Shown piece after piece: positions 11,740 through 22,974 of a stretch of DNA of 57,500 nucleotides (position 1 is the stretch's first letter; every line of letters starts with the position of its first letter). The stretch comes from Prorocentrum cordatum (lineage: Eukaryota; Sar; Dinophyceae; Prorocentrales; Prorocentraceae): NCBI GenBank assembly GCA_963575745.1, contig CAUYUJ010017640.1:156957-214456 (forward strand). Reading direction: 5' to 3'. A program made the position numbers and the translations under genes. The notes under the pieces are model-generated. The model was not told the origin of the DNA, did no database searches, and saw only the letters and a program-made list of their open reading frames with translations.

Positions 11740-12134
11740 TGCAGCAGCATCATCATTAGCAGCATCAGCATCAGCATCAGCATCAGCATCAGCATCAGCA
11801 TCGTCATCAGCAGCGGCAACAGCATCAGCATCATCATAATTATCATCAACATTATCATCATCAGCAGCAGCACCATCATCACCATCATCACCATCATCAT
11901 CACCATCATCGTCACCATCATCACCACCACCATCATCACCACTACCACCATCATCATCATCATCATCATCATCACCATAAGCAGCAGCAGCAGCATCATC
12001 AACGTCATCAGCATCATAATCATCAGCAGCAGCAGCAGCAGCATCACCAACACCATAATCAACATCAGCATCAGAATCATCCTCATCCTCATGAACATCA
12101 TCATCACCACCACCAACACCACCCCCACCATCAC

Positions 12135-12194
<60 letters not shown>

Positions 12195-12195
12195 G
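11370..12195. repeat. ATC trinucleotide tract
   Basis: About 825 bases of CATCAT with CAG, CAC and TAA interruptions; in the helicase transcript sense it is GAT. Long His, Ser, Ile and Met frames across it are not genes. Confidence 0.95.
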
Positions 12196-12735
12196 GAGAG
12201 CTCAGCCGAAGGCCCCAAGAGCGGCGTTCACACGCGCGCCCCCCTTTTCCCCGCCCAGTTCGGCACGCCCCTCGCACGCTTCGCGGCCCCATCGGGAGCT
12301 CCACCGAAGGCCCCAGCGGCGGCGTTTGCACGCGCCCCCCCCTCCCACCCCCACCCCCCGCGCCCATTTCAGCGCACCCCTCGCACGTTTTGTAGCCCTA
12401 TAAGGAGCTACATCGATGGCCCCAGCAAGGGTGTTCGCACGCGCCGCCCCCTACGCAAATTTCGGCACACCCCTCGCACGCTTCGTGGCCCCTACAGGGA
12501 TCTCCACTGAAGGCCCCAATGGCGGTGTTCGCATGTGCCCACACACATTCACACACACACACACAAACACATTCGGGCACACCCCACCGCACGCTCAACG
12601 GCCCCATGGGAACCCCCACCGAAGGCCCCAGCGGCGGCGCTCGCGCACCCCCCCCCCCACTGCCACCCACTTCGGCACACCCCTCCTGGACCACTTGCGT
12701 GGTCCCGAAGGGAGCTCCACCGAAGACGATGCTCA
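12190..12735 (+). repeat. ~103-bp minisatellite, about five copies
   Basis: GGGAGCTCCACCGAAGGCCCC recurs (with changes) near 12196, 12295, 12401, 12498, 12608 and 12710. Each copy is followed by GCACACCCCTCGCACG and TTCGTGGCCCC. A CA run interrupts one unit at 12540-12570. The unit is the reverse complement of the 90-bp array at 33.2-34.2 kb. Confidence 0.8.
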
Positions 12736-12825
12736 CAACTGCACGACTCACAAGTGCATATGGTTGGGCCCTTCGCCAGGCGATGTTTTGGTTTAATTAT
12801 AGGGGGAGCCTTCACACTTGCCATT

Positions 12826-14310
12826 CTATACGCCATGAATGCCCAGGTGCACCTGTTCCCAACACTTGCAACACACGGTGGAGAACCCTGCGCCCTTCGC
12901 CTTACCCACTGTAACTATGTCACCACCAATCGCCCACAAATCCTCCATCCTGATCTGGGCATCGTCACTTTCGCCTGGCCACCGGTATCCTTCTTCGTCG
13001 CACCTCCCAACTGCATCCTCAGCCCCATATCCTGATCCGAGGTCTGACTGGTCACCCACTTGGCCCGCGCCACCGATGTCCACTGCATCGCTGCTCTTCG
13101 AGTCTGTATCCAGCCTCTTTTTGCGGGCCCATTCCTCACATTTGAAGTAGACTTCCTGATCAGACTCGGAGGCCAGTGACTCTGGCGCCTTGTAGAAGTC
13201 CTGCTGCCGGTCGTCAAGACCACTCACCAGCGCGAGTCGCGATTGCCTGGAGCGCTGTCAGTCCGAACGGCAGAGGCAACGCATTTAAGGACCCGTAGTT
13301 CTCCATATGTTCAATCAGGGCACTTTACTGTCCAAGCTGCGAAAAGGTGTCGCATACTTATGTTGCCGTTCTGCATGAATTTCCAAAGTCACTTTGGCCG
13401 ACGAGGTTGCCCCCGTCACTGCCGAATGCCACTTGTACATTGCACCGCAGGCTAGCAAGCATTCTCCTTCATGCAACCCATGCTGCTTACCCAAAATGTC
13501 AGCTCTTTCTCTCTCTCTCTTTCTCGGCTTCCTGTGAAACTGCACCGTTGATCTTCGCATAACCAGTTGACTTAGTCAAAGTATAAGTAAGGTGTAGTCC
13601 TCACTGTTGTCAGCCTGCTCCATCCACGGTTTCAACTTAGCGCTCAGTGTCTCCAGCGTTTTGTGGCTACCATGAGTTAAGTGGGCCAACGCGTTGAGCA
13701 GCAGCCTGTCATTACATTCGCGAAACTTCGACCTCACACTGCGGAAGTTCTTAAGCGCCTGAGCTGGCCCTTACTCACTGATTGCCATCGACTACCACGC
13801 GTTCTGCCTGGGCTTTGTTACGTCTGTGCCTCGCGAGCAGAGATCGTTGGCGATTAACTGCCCTCGATTAGCGCCTCCAATGTTGCACCTCTGCCGTTGA
13901 CTTTGTCGATTTTCGTTCGCGCATCTGCTCGCAGTTTCTAGCGCCTAGCAGCGCTGCACTTGAGTTGCCAAACATATGCGTCATGGTGAAAGCGCGCTCG
14001 TTAGACGTATCTCTGTTACCTCCTCGCCCTCGCTCACCAATGTAAAGTATGGCCCCTTTCGTGGCTAGCTCGTGGAGAAGGCCCAACGAACTCGCAGCAA
14101 CCATCTCGGCATGCAGACAAGCAGATTGCCCAAAACTCGACCAAGCGGTATGCGACCCACCCTTGAGGTGTAGCCCCCATGCCCTGCACGGGCCTCACCA
14201 TGACTTCGCTGCGCCAACGGGCGAGCATCGCAGAACGATGTTGACCAGGATGGCGCGGCATCTCCTCGGCGACAGACGCAAGCACAATCCGCCACCGTGC
14301 CTCTGGGCAC
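12826..14310 (-). pseudogene. Minus-strand coding relic inside the 14.6-kb helicase intron, family unknown
   Basis: Successive minus-strand segments read like protein but change frame. They are: SVAEEMPRHPGQHRSAMLAR (14.25 kb), GLLHELATKGAILYIGERG (14.08 kb), ALKNFRSVRSKFRECNDRLL followed by NALAHLTHGSHKTLETLSAK (13.77-13.56 kb, opening at a CTCAG|GCG acceptor-like site), GECLLACGAMYKWHSAV (13.45 kb) and an acidic block with EVYFKCEEWARKKRL and a CCKCWEQVH end (13.2-12.83 kb). The ~1.5 kb lacks tandem repeats. It is either a decayed transposon or a small multi-exon gene nested in the intron on the same strand. No family was recognised. Confidence 0.4.
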
Positions 14311-14344
14311 GGAGTGGGCGTGTCCTCAGGTCCTTTGCCCAATA

Positions 14345-14445
14345 TTATCCTCCTCCTCCTCCTCCTCCTCCTCCTCCTCCTCCTCCTCCTCCTCCTCCTC
14401 CTCCTCCTCCTCCTCCTCCTGCCACTCCTGCTCCTCCTGGTTCTG
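14345..14445. repeat. CCT tract
   Basis: About 30 CCT units on the plus strand (AGG in helicase transcript sense). Confidence 0.95.
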
Positions 14446-14991
14446 CCTGCGTGCCCCCTGGGGCTTCCCGCGTGCCCCTCTGGGGCCTCCCGCGCGTGCC
14501 CCCATGGGCTCCCCCGCACCTCCCTCGTCGCGCGACTTTTCTCGGGCCCAAAAAGGCCCCTAAGACGCCTCTGGGACCGTCTTGGGGCCCTCTTGGGTCG
14601 TTTTGGGGGGCCTCTTGGGAGCCTCTTGGGCCGTCCTGGGGCGGCCTTGGGGGCCTCCTCTTGGGCCGTCGTCAACGCCGTGAAACCCGAAGAGCCGTAT
14701 ATGCTAGAAATGCACGCTTTCCTTTTGGAAAATCAATGATTTGGGCCTCTTGGGGCCCTCTTAGGACGCCCCTTGGGCGCCTCTTGGGGGCCTCTTGGGG
14801 GCCTCTTGGGGCGGCCTTGGGGGCCTCTTGGAGAGCTCTTGGGCCGTCTTGGGGGGGAACCCGAAAAACATGCAAAACCCGCAGGAAAACCCGAAAACGG
14901 CAATTAAACCCATCCACTCCCCGTACGCCCCCCCCCTGGAACCCCCCCTTTAAGGGGCTTCGCCCAAAACACAACGTCATCACTCGTGCCT

Positions 14992-15034
14992 CGCTCTTTC
15001 CGTTACCTGGCCCGGCACAGAAACGGAAAGAGCG
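14992..15034. repeat. Module B hairpin, copy 1
   Basis: CGCTCTTTCCGTT and its exact reverse complement AACGGAAAGAGCG are separated by 17 bases. Confidence 0.85.
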
Positions 15035-15226
15035 CTTCAGAAACTTGACCGAAATTACTCACACCACAGTTCGTACTGGGAGCCTTGGCGTTCAACGTAA
15101 TATACGTCAACTTTCGTACTGGGAGCCTTGGCGGTCAACCACTTCTCACGTCATTGTCCGTACTGAGAGCCTCGCTGTGAGGAACTATTTACTTAATAAG
15201 GGACTGTATGTTTCCAAACACTTACG

Positions 15227-15380
15227 TAGGGGGCCACATGCGAACCCTACCCCTACCCTCCACGATTTCTGAGGGGCAGGGTGGGGTTCACTCGGCTCGG
15301 GAGCTCCCGAGCGAGGTGAACCCCACCCTCCCCCTCGGAAATCGTGGGGGCAGGGGTAGGGTTCGCACGTGGCCCCCTAT
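15227..15380. repeat. 154-bp near-perfect palindrome
   Basis: Two ~77-bp arms starting TAGGGGGCCAC and ending GTGGCCCCCTA meet at GAGCTC (15301-15306), with only a few mismatches. It lies inside the composite satellite between C-module units. It is probably a foldback element or a recent palindromic duplication. Confidence 0.9.
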
Positions 15381-16591
15381 TACGGAAAATCATCGATGTT
15401 GGCATCTTCGGGCCTTCTTGGGGGTCCTTTTGGAGCTGTTGTGGGCAGTCTTGGGGCCTTCTTCGGCCGTCTTGCGGCTCTCTTGCGCTGTATTCTTTAC
15501 GTCACTTTTCGTTGTGCGAGCCTTGGCGGTGCAGGACTCGTCATGCCACCGTCCGTTTGAGAGCTTCGGTGTTAAGAGCTTGTTGCGTCACCGCTCGCTC
15601 TTGGGAGCCTTGGTGTTCAGAGATTGTTACGTTGCCGCTCGCCCTTGGGATCCTTGGTGTCGAGTTGTTTACGTCACCCTTCGCTCTTGGGAGCCTTGGT
15701 CTTATCAGCTTGTTTACGTCACCGCTCGCTGTTCGGAGCCTTGGTGTGAAGAGCTTTTACGTGACCGATCGCCAACGTGCCTAGGTTGTCGGTCTGAAGC
15801 TTGTGCGGTGTTCACTGGGATCTCTGGGGAGGCTTCTCGCGGGCCTCTCGGAGGCAGTTTCGAAGCCGCTTGGGGGCTGTTTTGGTGCGGGGCCTCTTGG
15901 GGGCCTTTTGGGGCTTCTTGGGGGCCTCTTGGGACCTCCTGGCAGCTTCTTGGGGCGGGGGTGCGGGGACTGGGCTGACATTGGCCGTCTTGGGGCAGTT
16001 TTGGGGGCCTCCTGGGGCCCTCTTGGGGCCATCTTGGGGCCATCTTGGGTCGTCTTGGGCGCCTCTTGGGCCGTGTTGGCGCCCTCTTGGGCTGTTTGGG
16101 GGGCCTCTTGGGGGCCTCTTCCGCCGTCTTAGGGCGGTCTTGGGGGCCTCTTGGACCGTCTTCAACGTCATGAAAGCCGACAAGCCGTATATGCTAAAAT
16201 GCACGTTTTCCTAAGGAAAATCAATGATTTTGGCCTCTTGGGGCCCTCTTGGGACGCCTCTTGGGCGCCTCTTGGGGCGTCTTGGAGGCCTCTTCGGACG
16301 TCTTTGGGCCGTCTTGGGCGGTCTTGGGCTCTCTTGGAGCGCTCTTGGGCCGTCTTCAAGGTATCTTGGGCCGTCTTGGGCGGTTCTTGGGCTCTCTTGG
16401 AACGCCCAAGACGGCCCAAGAAGCGCTCAAGAGGCGTCTTCCGAGGATGTCTCGAGCGAAACACTCTTTTTTAAGCCCCAAAGGCCGTCCTGAGGCGGAG
16501 CGGCCATTAACACCCATTCCCTCCCCCAACCCCCCCTCTGCACTCCCCCTTAGGGGCTTCGCCCAAAACACAACGTCATCACTCGTACCTC

Positions 16592-16633
16592 GCTCTTTCC
16601 GTTACCTGGGCCGGCACAGAAACGGAAAGAGCG
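16592..16633. repeat. Module B hairpin, copy 2
   Basis: The same 13-bp arms, 16592-16604 and 16621-16633. Confidence 0.85.
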
Positions 16634-17854
16634 CTTCAGAAACAGAAACTGAAATTACTCACACCACCGTTCGTACTGGGAGTCTTGGCGTTGAGAGCTT
16701 GTTACGTCACCCCTCGCTCTTGGGAGCCTTGGTGTTCAGAGATTGTTGCGTTGCCGCCCGTTCCTGAGCCTTGGCTGGGCCTTGGTGTCAGGAACTTGTT
16801 ACGTCACCGCTCTCTGCTGGGAGCCTTGGTCTTATCAGCTTGTTTACGTCACCGTTCGCTCTTGGGAGCCTTGGTGTGAAGAGCTTTTACGTGACCGATC
16901 GCTCTTTATTTGGCGTCTCTGGGCCTTCTTGGGGGTCCTATTGGGGCCCTTTTGGAGCCCTTTTGGGGGCCTCTTGGGGGCCTCTTGGGGGCCTCTTGGG
17001 GCTTCTTGGGGGCGAAAGACTAAACTTTTGAATTCGTGGTTCTTCCCTTGGGGCAGTCTTGGGGAACTCTTGGGCCGTCTTGGGCGCCTCTGGGGCCGTT
17101 TTGCGGCCCTCTTGGGCCGTTTTGAGGGCCTCTTGGGAGCCTCTTGGGCCGTCTTGGGGCGGTGTTGGGGGCCTCTTGGACCGTCTTCAACGCCGTGAAA
17201 GCCGAAAAGCCGTGCATGCTAAAGATGTAGGTTCCCTATAGGACATCAATGATTTTGGCCTCCTGGTGGCCTCTTGGGACGCCTCTTGGGGGCCTCTTGG
17301 GGAGCCTCTCCGGGGCTTCTTGAAGGCCTCTTGGGGCCTCCTGGGAGCTTCTTGGGGTGAAGGGCTACGACTTTTCATTTCGTGGTCCCCCTCTTGGGGC
17401 CGTCTTGGGGCCCTCTTGGGCCGTCTTGGGCGCCTCTTGGGCAGTCTTGGGGCCTTCTCGGGCAGTGTTGGGCTCTTGGGAGCCTCGTGGGCCGTCCTAG
17501 GGCGGTTTTGGGACCTATTGGGGAGTCGTCGACGCCGTGGAGGCCGAAAAGTCGCGCATGCTCAAAATGCACGTTTTCCTAAGGAAAATCAATGATTCTG
17601 GCCTTTTGTGACGCCCCTTGGGCGCCTCTTGGGGCGTCTTGGAAGCCTCGTGGGCGGTCTTGGGGCTCTCTTGGAGCGCTCTTGGGCCGTCTGTATATTG
17701 GGCCTTGTTGGGCGCCTCTGACGGTCCAAGAAGCGTTCAAGAGGCCTCCAAGACGCCCCGAGCGGCCATTAACACTCATCCTCCCGCCCCTCCCCCCTCC
17801 CATGGACCCCTCCCGAGTGGGCTTCGCCCAAACACAACGTCATCACTCGTACCT

Positions 17855-17897
17855 CGCTCTTTCCGTTACCTGGGCCGCCACGGAAACGGAAAGAGCG
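17855..17897. repeat. Module B hairpin, copy 3
   Basis: The same 13-bp arms, 17855-17867 and 17885-17897; the loop differs slightly. Confidence 0.85.
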
Positions 17898-18274
17898 CCT
17901 CAGGAACTTGCCCGAGAGGGCTCATGGCACCCTTCGCTCTTGGGAGCCTTGGTGGTAAGAGCTTGTTACGTCACCGCTCGCTGTTGTGAGCCTTGGTGTG
18001 CCGAGATGTGTGCGTTGCCGCTCGCTCTTGGGAACCGCGGTGTTGAGAGTTGTGTACGTCACCGTTCGCTCTTGGGAGCCTTCGTGTGCACGAGTTGGTC
18101 ACGTCACCGTTCTCTCTTGGGAGCCTTGGTGGGAAGAGCTTGTTACGGCACCACTCCCTGTTGGGAGCCCTGGTGTTCAGAGGTGTTTACGGTGCCGCTC
18201 GTTCTTGGGAGCATTGGTGTGACGAGCTTTTTACGTCACCGTCGCGATTGGGAGCCTGGGTGTGAAAAGCTTCG

Positions 18275-19035
18275 TATGTCTCCTCCTCCTCCTCCACCTC
18301 CGCCTCCTCCTCCGCCTCCGCCTCCGCCTCCGCCTCCGCCTCCTCCTCCGCCTTCGCCTCCGCCTCCGCCTCCGCCGGCGCATCCGCCTCCGCCTCCGTC
18401 TCCGCCTCCGCCTCCTCTTTCTCGTCCTCGTCCTCCTCCTCCTCCTCCTCCTCCTCCTCCTCCTCCTCCGCCTGCTGCCTCCTCCTCCTCCTCCTCATCA
18501 TTATCATCCTCCGCCTCCGCCTCGGCCTCCGCCTCAGCCTTCGCCTCCGCCTCCGCCTCCGCCTCCTCCTCCTCCTCCTCCTCCTCCTCCTCCTCCTCCC
18601 TCCTCCTCCTTCTCCCTCTCCCTCCTCCATCCTCCTCCTCCCTCTCCTCCTCCCTCCTCCTCCTGCTGCTCCTCCTCCTCCTCTTCCTCCTCCTCCTCCT
18701 CCTCCTCCTCCCTCCTCCTCCTCTTCCTCCTCCTCCGCCTCCTCCGCCTCCTCCTCCTCCTCCTCCTCATCTCCTCCTCCTCCTCCCTCCTCCTCCTCCT
18801 CCTCCTCTCCTCCTCCTCCTCCTCCTCCTCCTCCTCCTCCTCTCCTCCTCCTCCTCCTCCTCCTCCTCCTCCTCCTCCCCTCCTCTCTCCTCCTGCTCCC
18901 CCTCCGCCTCCTCCTCCTCCTCCTCCTCCTCCTCCTCCTCCTCCTCCTCCTCCTCCTCCTCCTCCTCCTCCTCCTCCTCCTCCTCCTCCTCCTCCTCCTC
19001 CTCCTCCTCCTCCCCCTCCTCCTCCTCCCTCATCT
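18275..19035. repeat. CCT tract, about 760 bases
   Basis: Almost pure CCT with CCG, CTT and CTC variants; polypurine AGG in the helicase transcript sense. Pro, Ser, Leu, Glu, Gly and Arg homopolymer frames on both strands are not genes. Confidence 0.97.
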
Positions 19036-20945
19036 TCGGGCCCGCTTGGGAGCGTATTGGGGCCCTCTTGAGCTCTCTTAGGGCCATGGGGACCGTATTG
19101 AGGCCCTCTTGGGCCGTCTGGGGGCCTTCTTGGGCCGTCTGGGGCCCCTTTGGGGCGCCTCTGGGGCCGTCTTGGGACGATCCTTGGGGCCTCTTGGGCA
19201 GTCTTAGGCCCGTCTGGGGGCCCTCTCGGACCGTTTTGGGCGCGTTTGGGGCGCCTCTGGGGCCGTCTTGGGTCGATCTTTGGGGCATCTTGGGCCGTCT
19301 GGGACCCTTCTGGGACGGAAAAAGGGGGAACCAAAAAAACATGCAAAAAAATATGGGAAATCAAAATGTTTGGCCTCTGGAGGCCCTCTCAGGGGGCCCT
19401 CTTGAGGGCCCCTGGGGCCGTCTCGAAACTCTCTTGGACCGTCTAGCGGTCATCTGAAGCTCTGTTGGGGGCGTCTTGGGGCCCTCTTGGGCCGTCCTGG
19501 GGCCCTTGGGCCGCTTCACCCGAAAGAATATTAAGACATGGGCCATGGGAGCCGCCCGGGAGCCGCTTCACTCGAAACAATACGAGGGAAACGGGCCAGT
19601 ACCACCGCTTCACGCCCGCCTCACCCCCCCTCTGCACTCCCCTAAGGAGGGCTTCGCCCCTGCTCAACGTCACTTGCTCGTACCTCGCGCTGTGCGTCAC
19701 CTGCTTGGCACGAGGACGGAAAGCGCATGTACTTTCAGAGCGCGAGATGTCGCTGGCTTGCCCGTTCTTTCTCTGTCTCCCCGTCTGGCGGCTCTCTTGG
19801 GGCATCGGTGGCATATTGGGCGCCCTCTAGGGCTATCTCGAAGCTGCAGGAGGCCTCTTGAGGGGGAACCAGGGCGTGTTGTCATCTTGGGGAGGCACTA
19901 GAGCGCGATAAAGCACAAATGAAGATTAGGATGATACTGTTGATGATGATGACGACGACATGCTGTCTCTTGGGAGCATCTTGGGCGTCTCCCAGGCCCT
20001 TCTTGAGCCGTCTTGTGGCTCTCTTAGACCCTCTTGGGGCCCTTCTGGGCCGTCCTCAGGCTCTCTTGGGAGCCTCTCGGGCCATCATGGCACAATCTCG
20101 GGGGGCTCTGGAGCTGTATCGGGCCGTTCTTGCCCGAAAAGTCGAGGAGCTGAAAAATCTTCATAAACCCAAAGGCAACAATGGTTTATTCGTCCTTCAG
20201 CACTTTGGGGGGTCCTCTCGGGTGCCGCTTGGGGTGTCTTAGAGGCCTCTTGGGGTGTGCTGATATCTTGGATCGCTCTTGGGCCGTCTTCGGTCCCGTC
20301 TGGGCCTCTCTCACGCTGCCTTGGAGGTGCCTTAAGCTGGCGAGGAGCTTATGCAGGTAGAGGGGCCAAGGGCGCCACCCGGGCGGCGGAAGCCCTACTT
20401 TCGTTTTTTTCCCCCGCCTATACCGCCCATCGGTGCTCGGGGGGAGGTCTTGGAGACCTCTTGAGCCGTATTGAGGCCGTCGTGGGCTGTCTGGATCGCT
20501 CTTGGGCCGTCCTCGGGCCCGTCTGGGCCTCTCTACGCCGTCTTGGAGGCCGTTGAAGCCGTCTGCATACGTGCAGATGTTCGAACACGTCTTGGGGCCG
20601 TCTTGGGGGTATCTTGGGCCATCTTGGGGCGATCTTACGGGCCTCTGGCCTCATGGGTCGTCTTGGAGGCATCTTGGACCGTCTTGGAGGACTCTTGGCC
20701 TCTCATGGGCTGTCTTGAAGGTACCTCAAGTTGACGAGGACTTTACGCGCTTACGCGAAGTCTACGCGGAGCTTACGCGGAGCTTACGTTGCCGCCCGTT
20801 TCGTGCCCTGGTGTCAAGAACGTGTTGCGTCACCGCTCTCTGTTGGGAGCCTTGGTCTTATCAGCTTGTTTACGTCACTGCTCGCTCTTGGAAGCCGCGG
20901 TGTTCAGAGATGTTTACGTTGCCGCCATTGGACCTGAGCGTGCAA

Positions 20946-21170
20946 TTTCCCTGTTAACGGTCCGTTAACAGGGAAAAACGCGTCCGTCACCCGACGTTCC
21001 CTGTTAAGCACCCGATTTTCCATGTTAAGGGCTCCGTTAACAAGGGGCGCCCGAGCGTGCAATTTCCCTGTCAACAGTCCGTTAACAGGGAAACGGGCGG
21101 GCCAGTAAAGCACCCGATTTTCCCTGTTAAGGGCTCTGTTAACATGGAAAAGGGCGGGCCGGTAGACCCT
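20946..21170. repeat. Cluster of small palindromes with GTTAAC core
   Basis: TTTCCCTGTTAACGG and its reverse complement form a 31-base hairpin at 20946-20976 and again, with two changes, at 21063-21093. Related half-copies (TTTTCC(A/C)TGTTAAGGGCTC(C/T)GTTAACA) lie near 21012 and 21119. The larger unit repeats with a period of about 117. Confidence 0.85.
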
Positions 21171-21405
21171 GCAATACAGATGCCAGCCCTCTCAAACTCC
21201 CCCTAATGTCATGTCTTCCGACTAACGGATCGCACGCTACGCGCGCTTTCCGTCATCCGCCGCCCACTATTGGCTTGCCACAGGGGTGCCCGGCATGCTA
21301 AACCCTTTCGCTCTTGGTTTGGGCTCTTTTTCCAAAAGAACTCCTGGGGCTTCGGCCCGTCCCGCTGGCCATCCGAAAGGACCCAGAAGGGGCCCAATTC
21401 CGGGA
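21170..21405. other. No gene recognised
   Basis: A short unassigned stretch between the palindrome cluster and the next CAAGA block. Confidence 0.4.
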
Positions 21406-22965
21406 AAAAGTGTCTCAAGACGGCTCAAGATGGCTTTCAAAACCGCCAAGATGGCCCAAGATGGCCTCACAGATGCCTCCAAGATGGCCAAGGTGGCCTC
21501 CAAGACGGTTACGATGGCCCCGAGCTGCCTCCAAGACGGCCCAAGATGCATCCAAGACGGCCTAAAATAGCCTCAAGATGGCCCAAGACGGCTCAAGAGG
21601 CCCCCAAGAGGCCTCCAAAACGGCCCAAGAGGCATCCAAGAGGTCCTCAGGAAGGCCCGAAGAGGCCAGAATCAGAGAGTTCCCTTAGGCTTTTAAAGGA
21701 TGTTGGCATTTGCTTCTCTTCGGTCCTCCGACGGCCCGAGACGGCCCAAGAGCACCAAAGGTCGCCCCAAGATCGCCCAAGAGTCCTCCAATATGGCCTG
21801 AGAAAGGCCCAAAAGGCCTCCAAGACGGCCCCAAGAAGGCTCCAAGACGGCCCAAGAGGCCTCCAAGACGCCCAAGATGGCTTCCAAGACGGCCCTGGAG
21901 CACCCCAAGAGGGCCCCAAGTCGGCCCAGAGAGGCCCTCAAGACGGCTTCAGAGGGCGTCAGACGGGCCAGGAGGCCACCAAGACGGCCCAAGATGGCTC
22001 GAAGATGGCCCAAGACTGCCCAAGAGGCACCCAAGAGGTCTCCAAGACGGCCCAAGAGGCCTCCAAGAGGTCCTCCAGGAAGGCCCGAAGCGGCTAAAAT
22101 CAGAGGCGTTCCTTAGGTGTTTGAGGGACTTGGGCCTTTGCTTCTGTTCGGCCTTCCGACGGCCCGAGACGGCCCAAGAGCCTCCAAAGGTCACCCCAAG
22201 ATCGCCCAAGAGGCGGCTCCAATAAGGCTCCAGAAAGACCCAAGAGGCCCCCAAGACGGTCCCAAGAGGGCCCCAAGACGGCCCAAGAGGCCTTCAAGAC
22301 GCCCAAGATGTCTTCCAAGACGGCCCTGGAGCACCCCAAGAGGGCCCCAAGTCGGCCCAGAGAGGCCCTCAAGACGGCTTCAGAGGGCGTCAGACGGGCC
22401 AGGAGGCCACCAAGACGGCCCAAGATGGCTCGAAGATGGCCCAAGACTGCCCAAGAGGCACCCAAGAGGTCTCCAAGACGGCCCAAGAGGCCTCCAAGAG
22501 GTCCTCCAGGAAGGCCCGAAGCGGCTAAAATCAGAGACGTTCCCTGGGTGTTTGAAGAATGTTGGTAGTTGCGTCTTTTCAATCCTCCGACGGCCCAAGA
22601 GGCCCCCAAGAACGCCCCAGGATCGCCCAAGAGGCCTTCTAAGATGGCCCCAGAACGGCCCAAGAGGCCCCGACGATGGCCCCAAGGGGACCCCAAGACG
22701 GCCCACGAGGCCTCAAAGACGCCCAAGATGGCCTCCAAGATGGCCCTGGAGCACCGCAAGAAGGCCCCAAGTCGGCCTAGAGAGGTCCCCAACATGGCTT
22801 CCAACGGCGTCACACGGGCCAGCAATGCCCTCAGACGGCCAAAGAGGTCCCCGAGAAGCCCCAAAGGCCCCCAAGAGGCCCAAGGAGACCCCAAGATCCA
22901 TCCAAAAGGCTCCCAGTAAGCTCCAAGGAGGCCTCAAGAGTGCCCCCAGAGGCTACCAAAATGTC
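21405..22965 (+). repeat. CAAGA/GGCC motif block with a ~430-bp higher-order repeat
   Basis: Beyond the short motif, a long unit is repeated. The stretch 21890-22110 recurs almost unchanged at 22320-22540 (GGCCCTGGAGCACCCCAAGAG to GAAGCGGCTAAAATCAGAG), and a diverged third copy lies at 22740-22830. The minus-strand frame across it is open for 264 codons but is repeat translation. Confidence 0.85.
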
Positions 22966-22974
22966 CCCTCCTTC

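Larger units (their letters stand above)
14520..20935 (-). repeat. Composite satellite of four interleaved modules
   Basis: Four modules recur in order. A: GGCCGTCTTGGGGCC units (the CAAGA motif on the minus strand). D: a ~75-bp block ending AAAATCAATGATTTTGGCC (14679, 16164, 17188, 17526). B: a ~90-bp block with GGGCTTCGCCCAAAACACAAC and a 13-bp hairpin (14955, 16552, 17819, diverged at 19650). C: ~45-bp units with TACGTCACC and CTTGGGAGCCTTGGTG (15055-15190, 15500-15780, 16660-16905, 17915-18270, 20770-20930). B-to-B distances are about 1.6, 1.3 and 1.8 kb. Open frames rich in G, L, W and S come from module A. Confidence 0.85.

Noticed and set aside
15243-15360. Telomere-like CCCTACCCCTACCCTCC sequence
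   Set aside because: Only two or three irregular units in the arms of a palindrome; not a telomere array.
17592-19457. 621-codon plus-strand frame
   Set aside because: It joins composite-satellite modules to a CCT tract; composition is Pro/Ser/Leu/Gly from repeats and no domain is visible.
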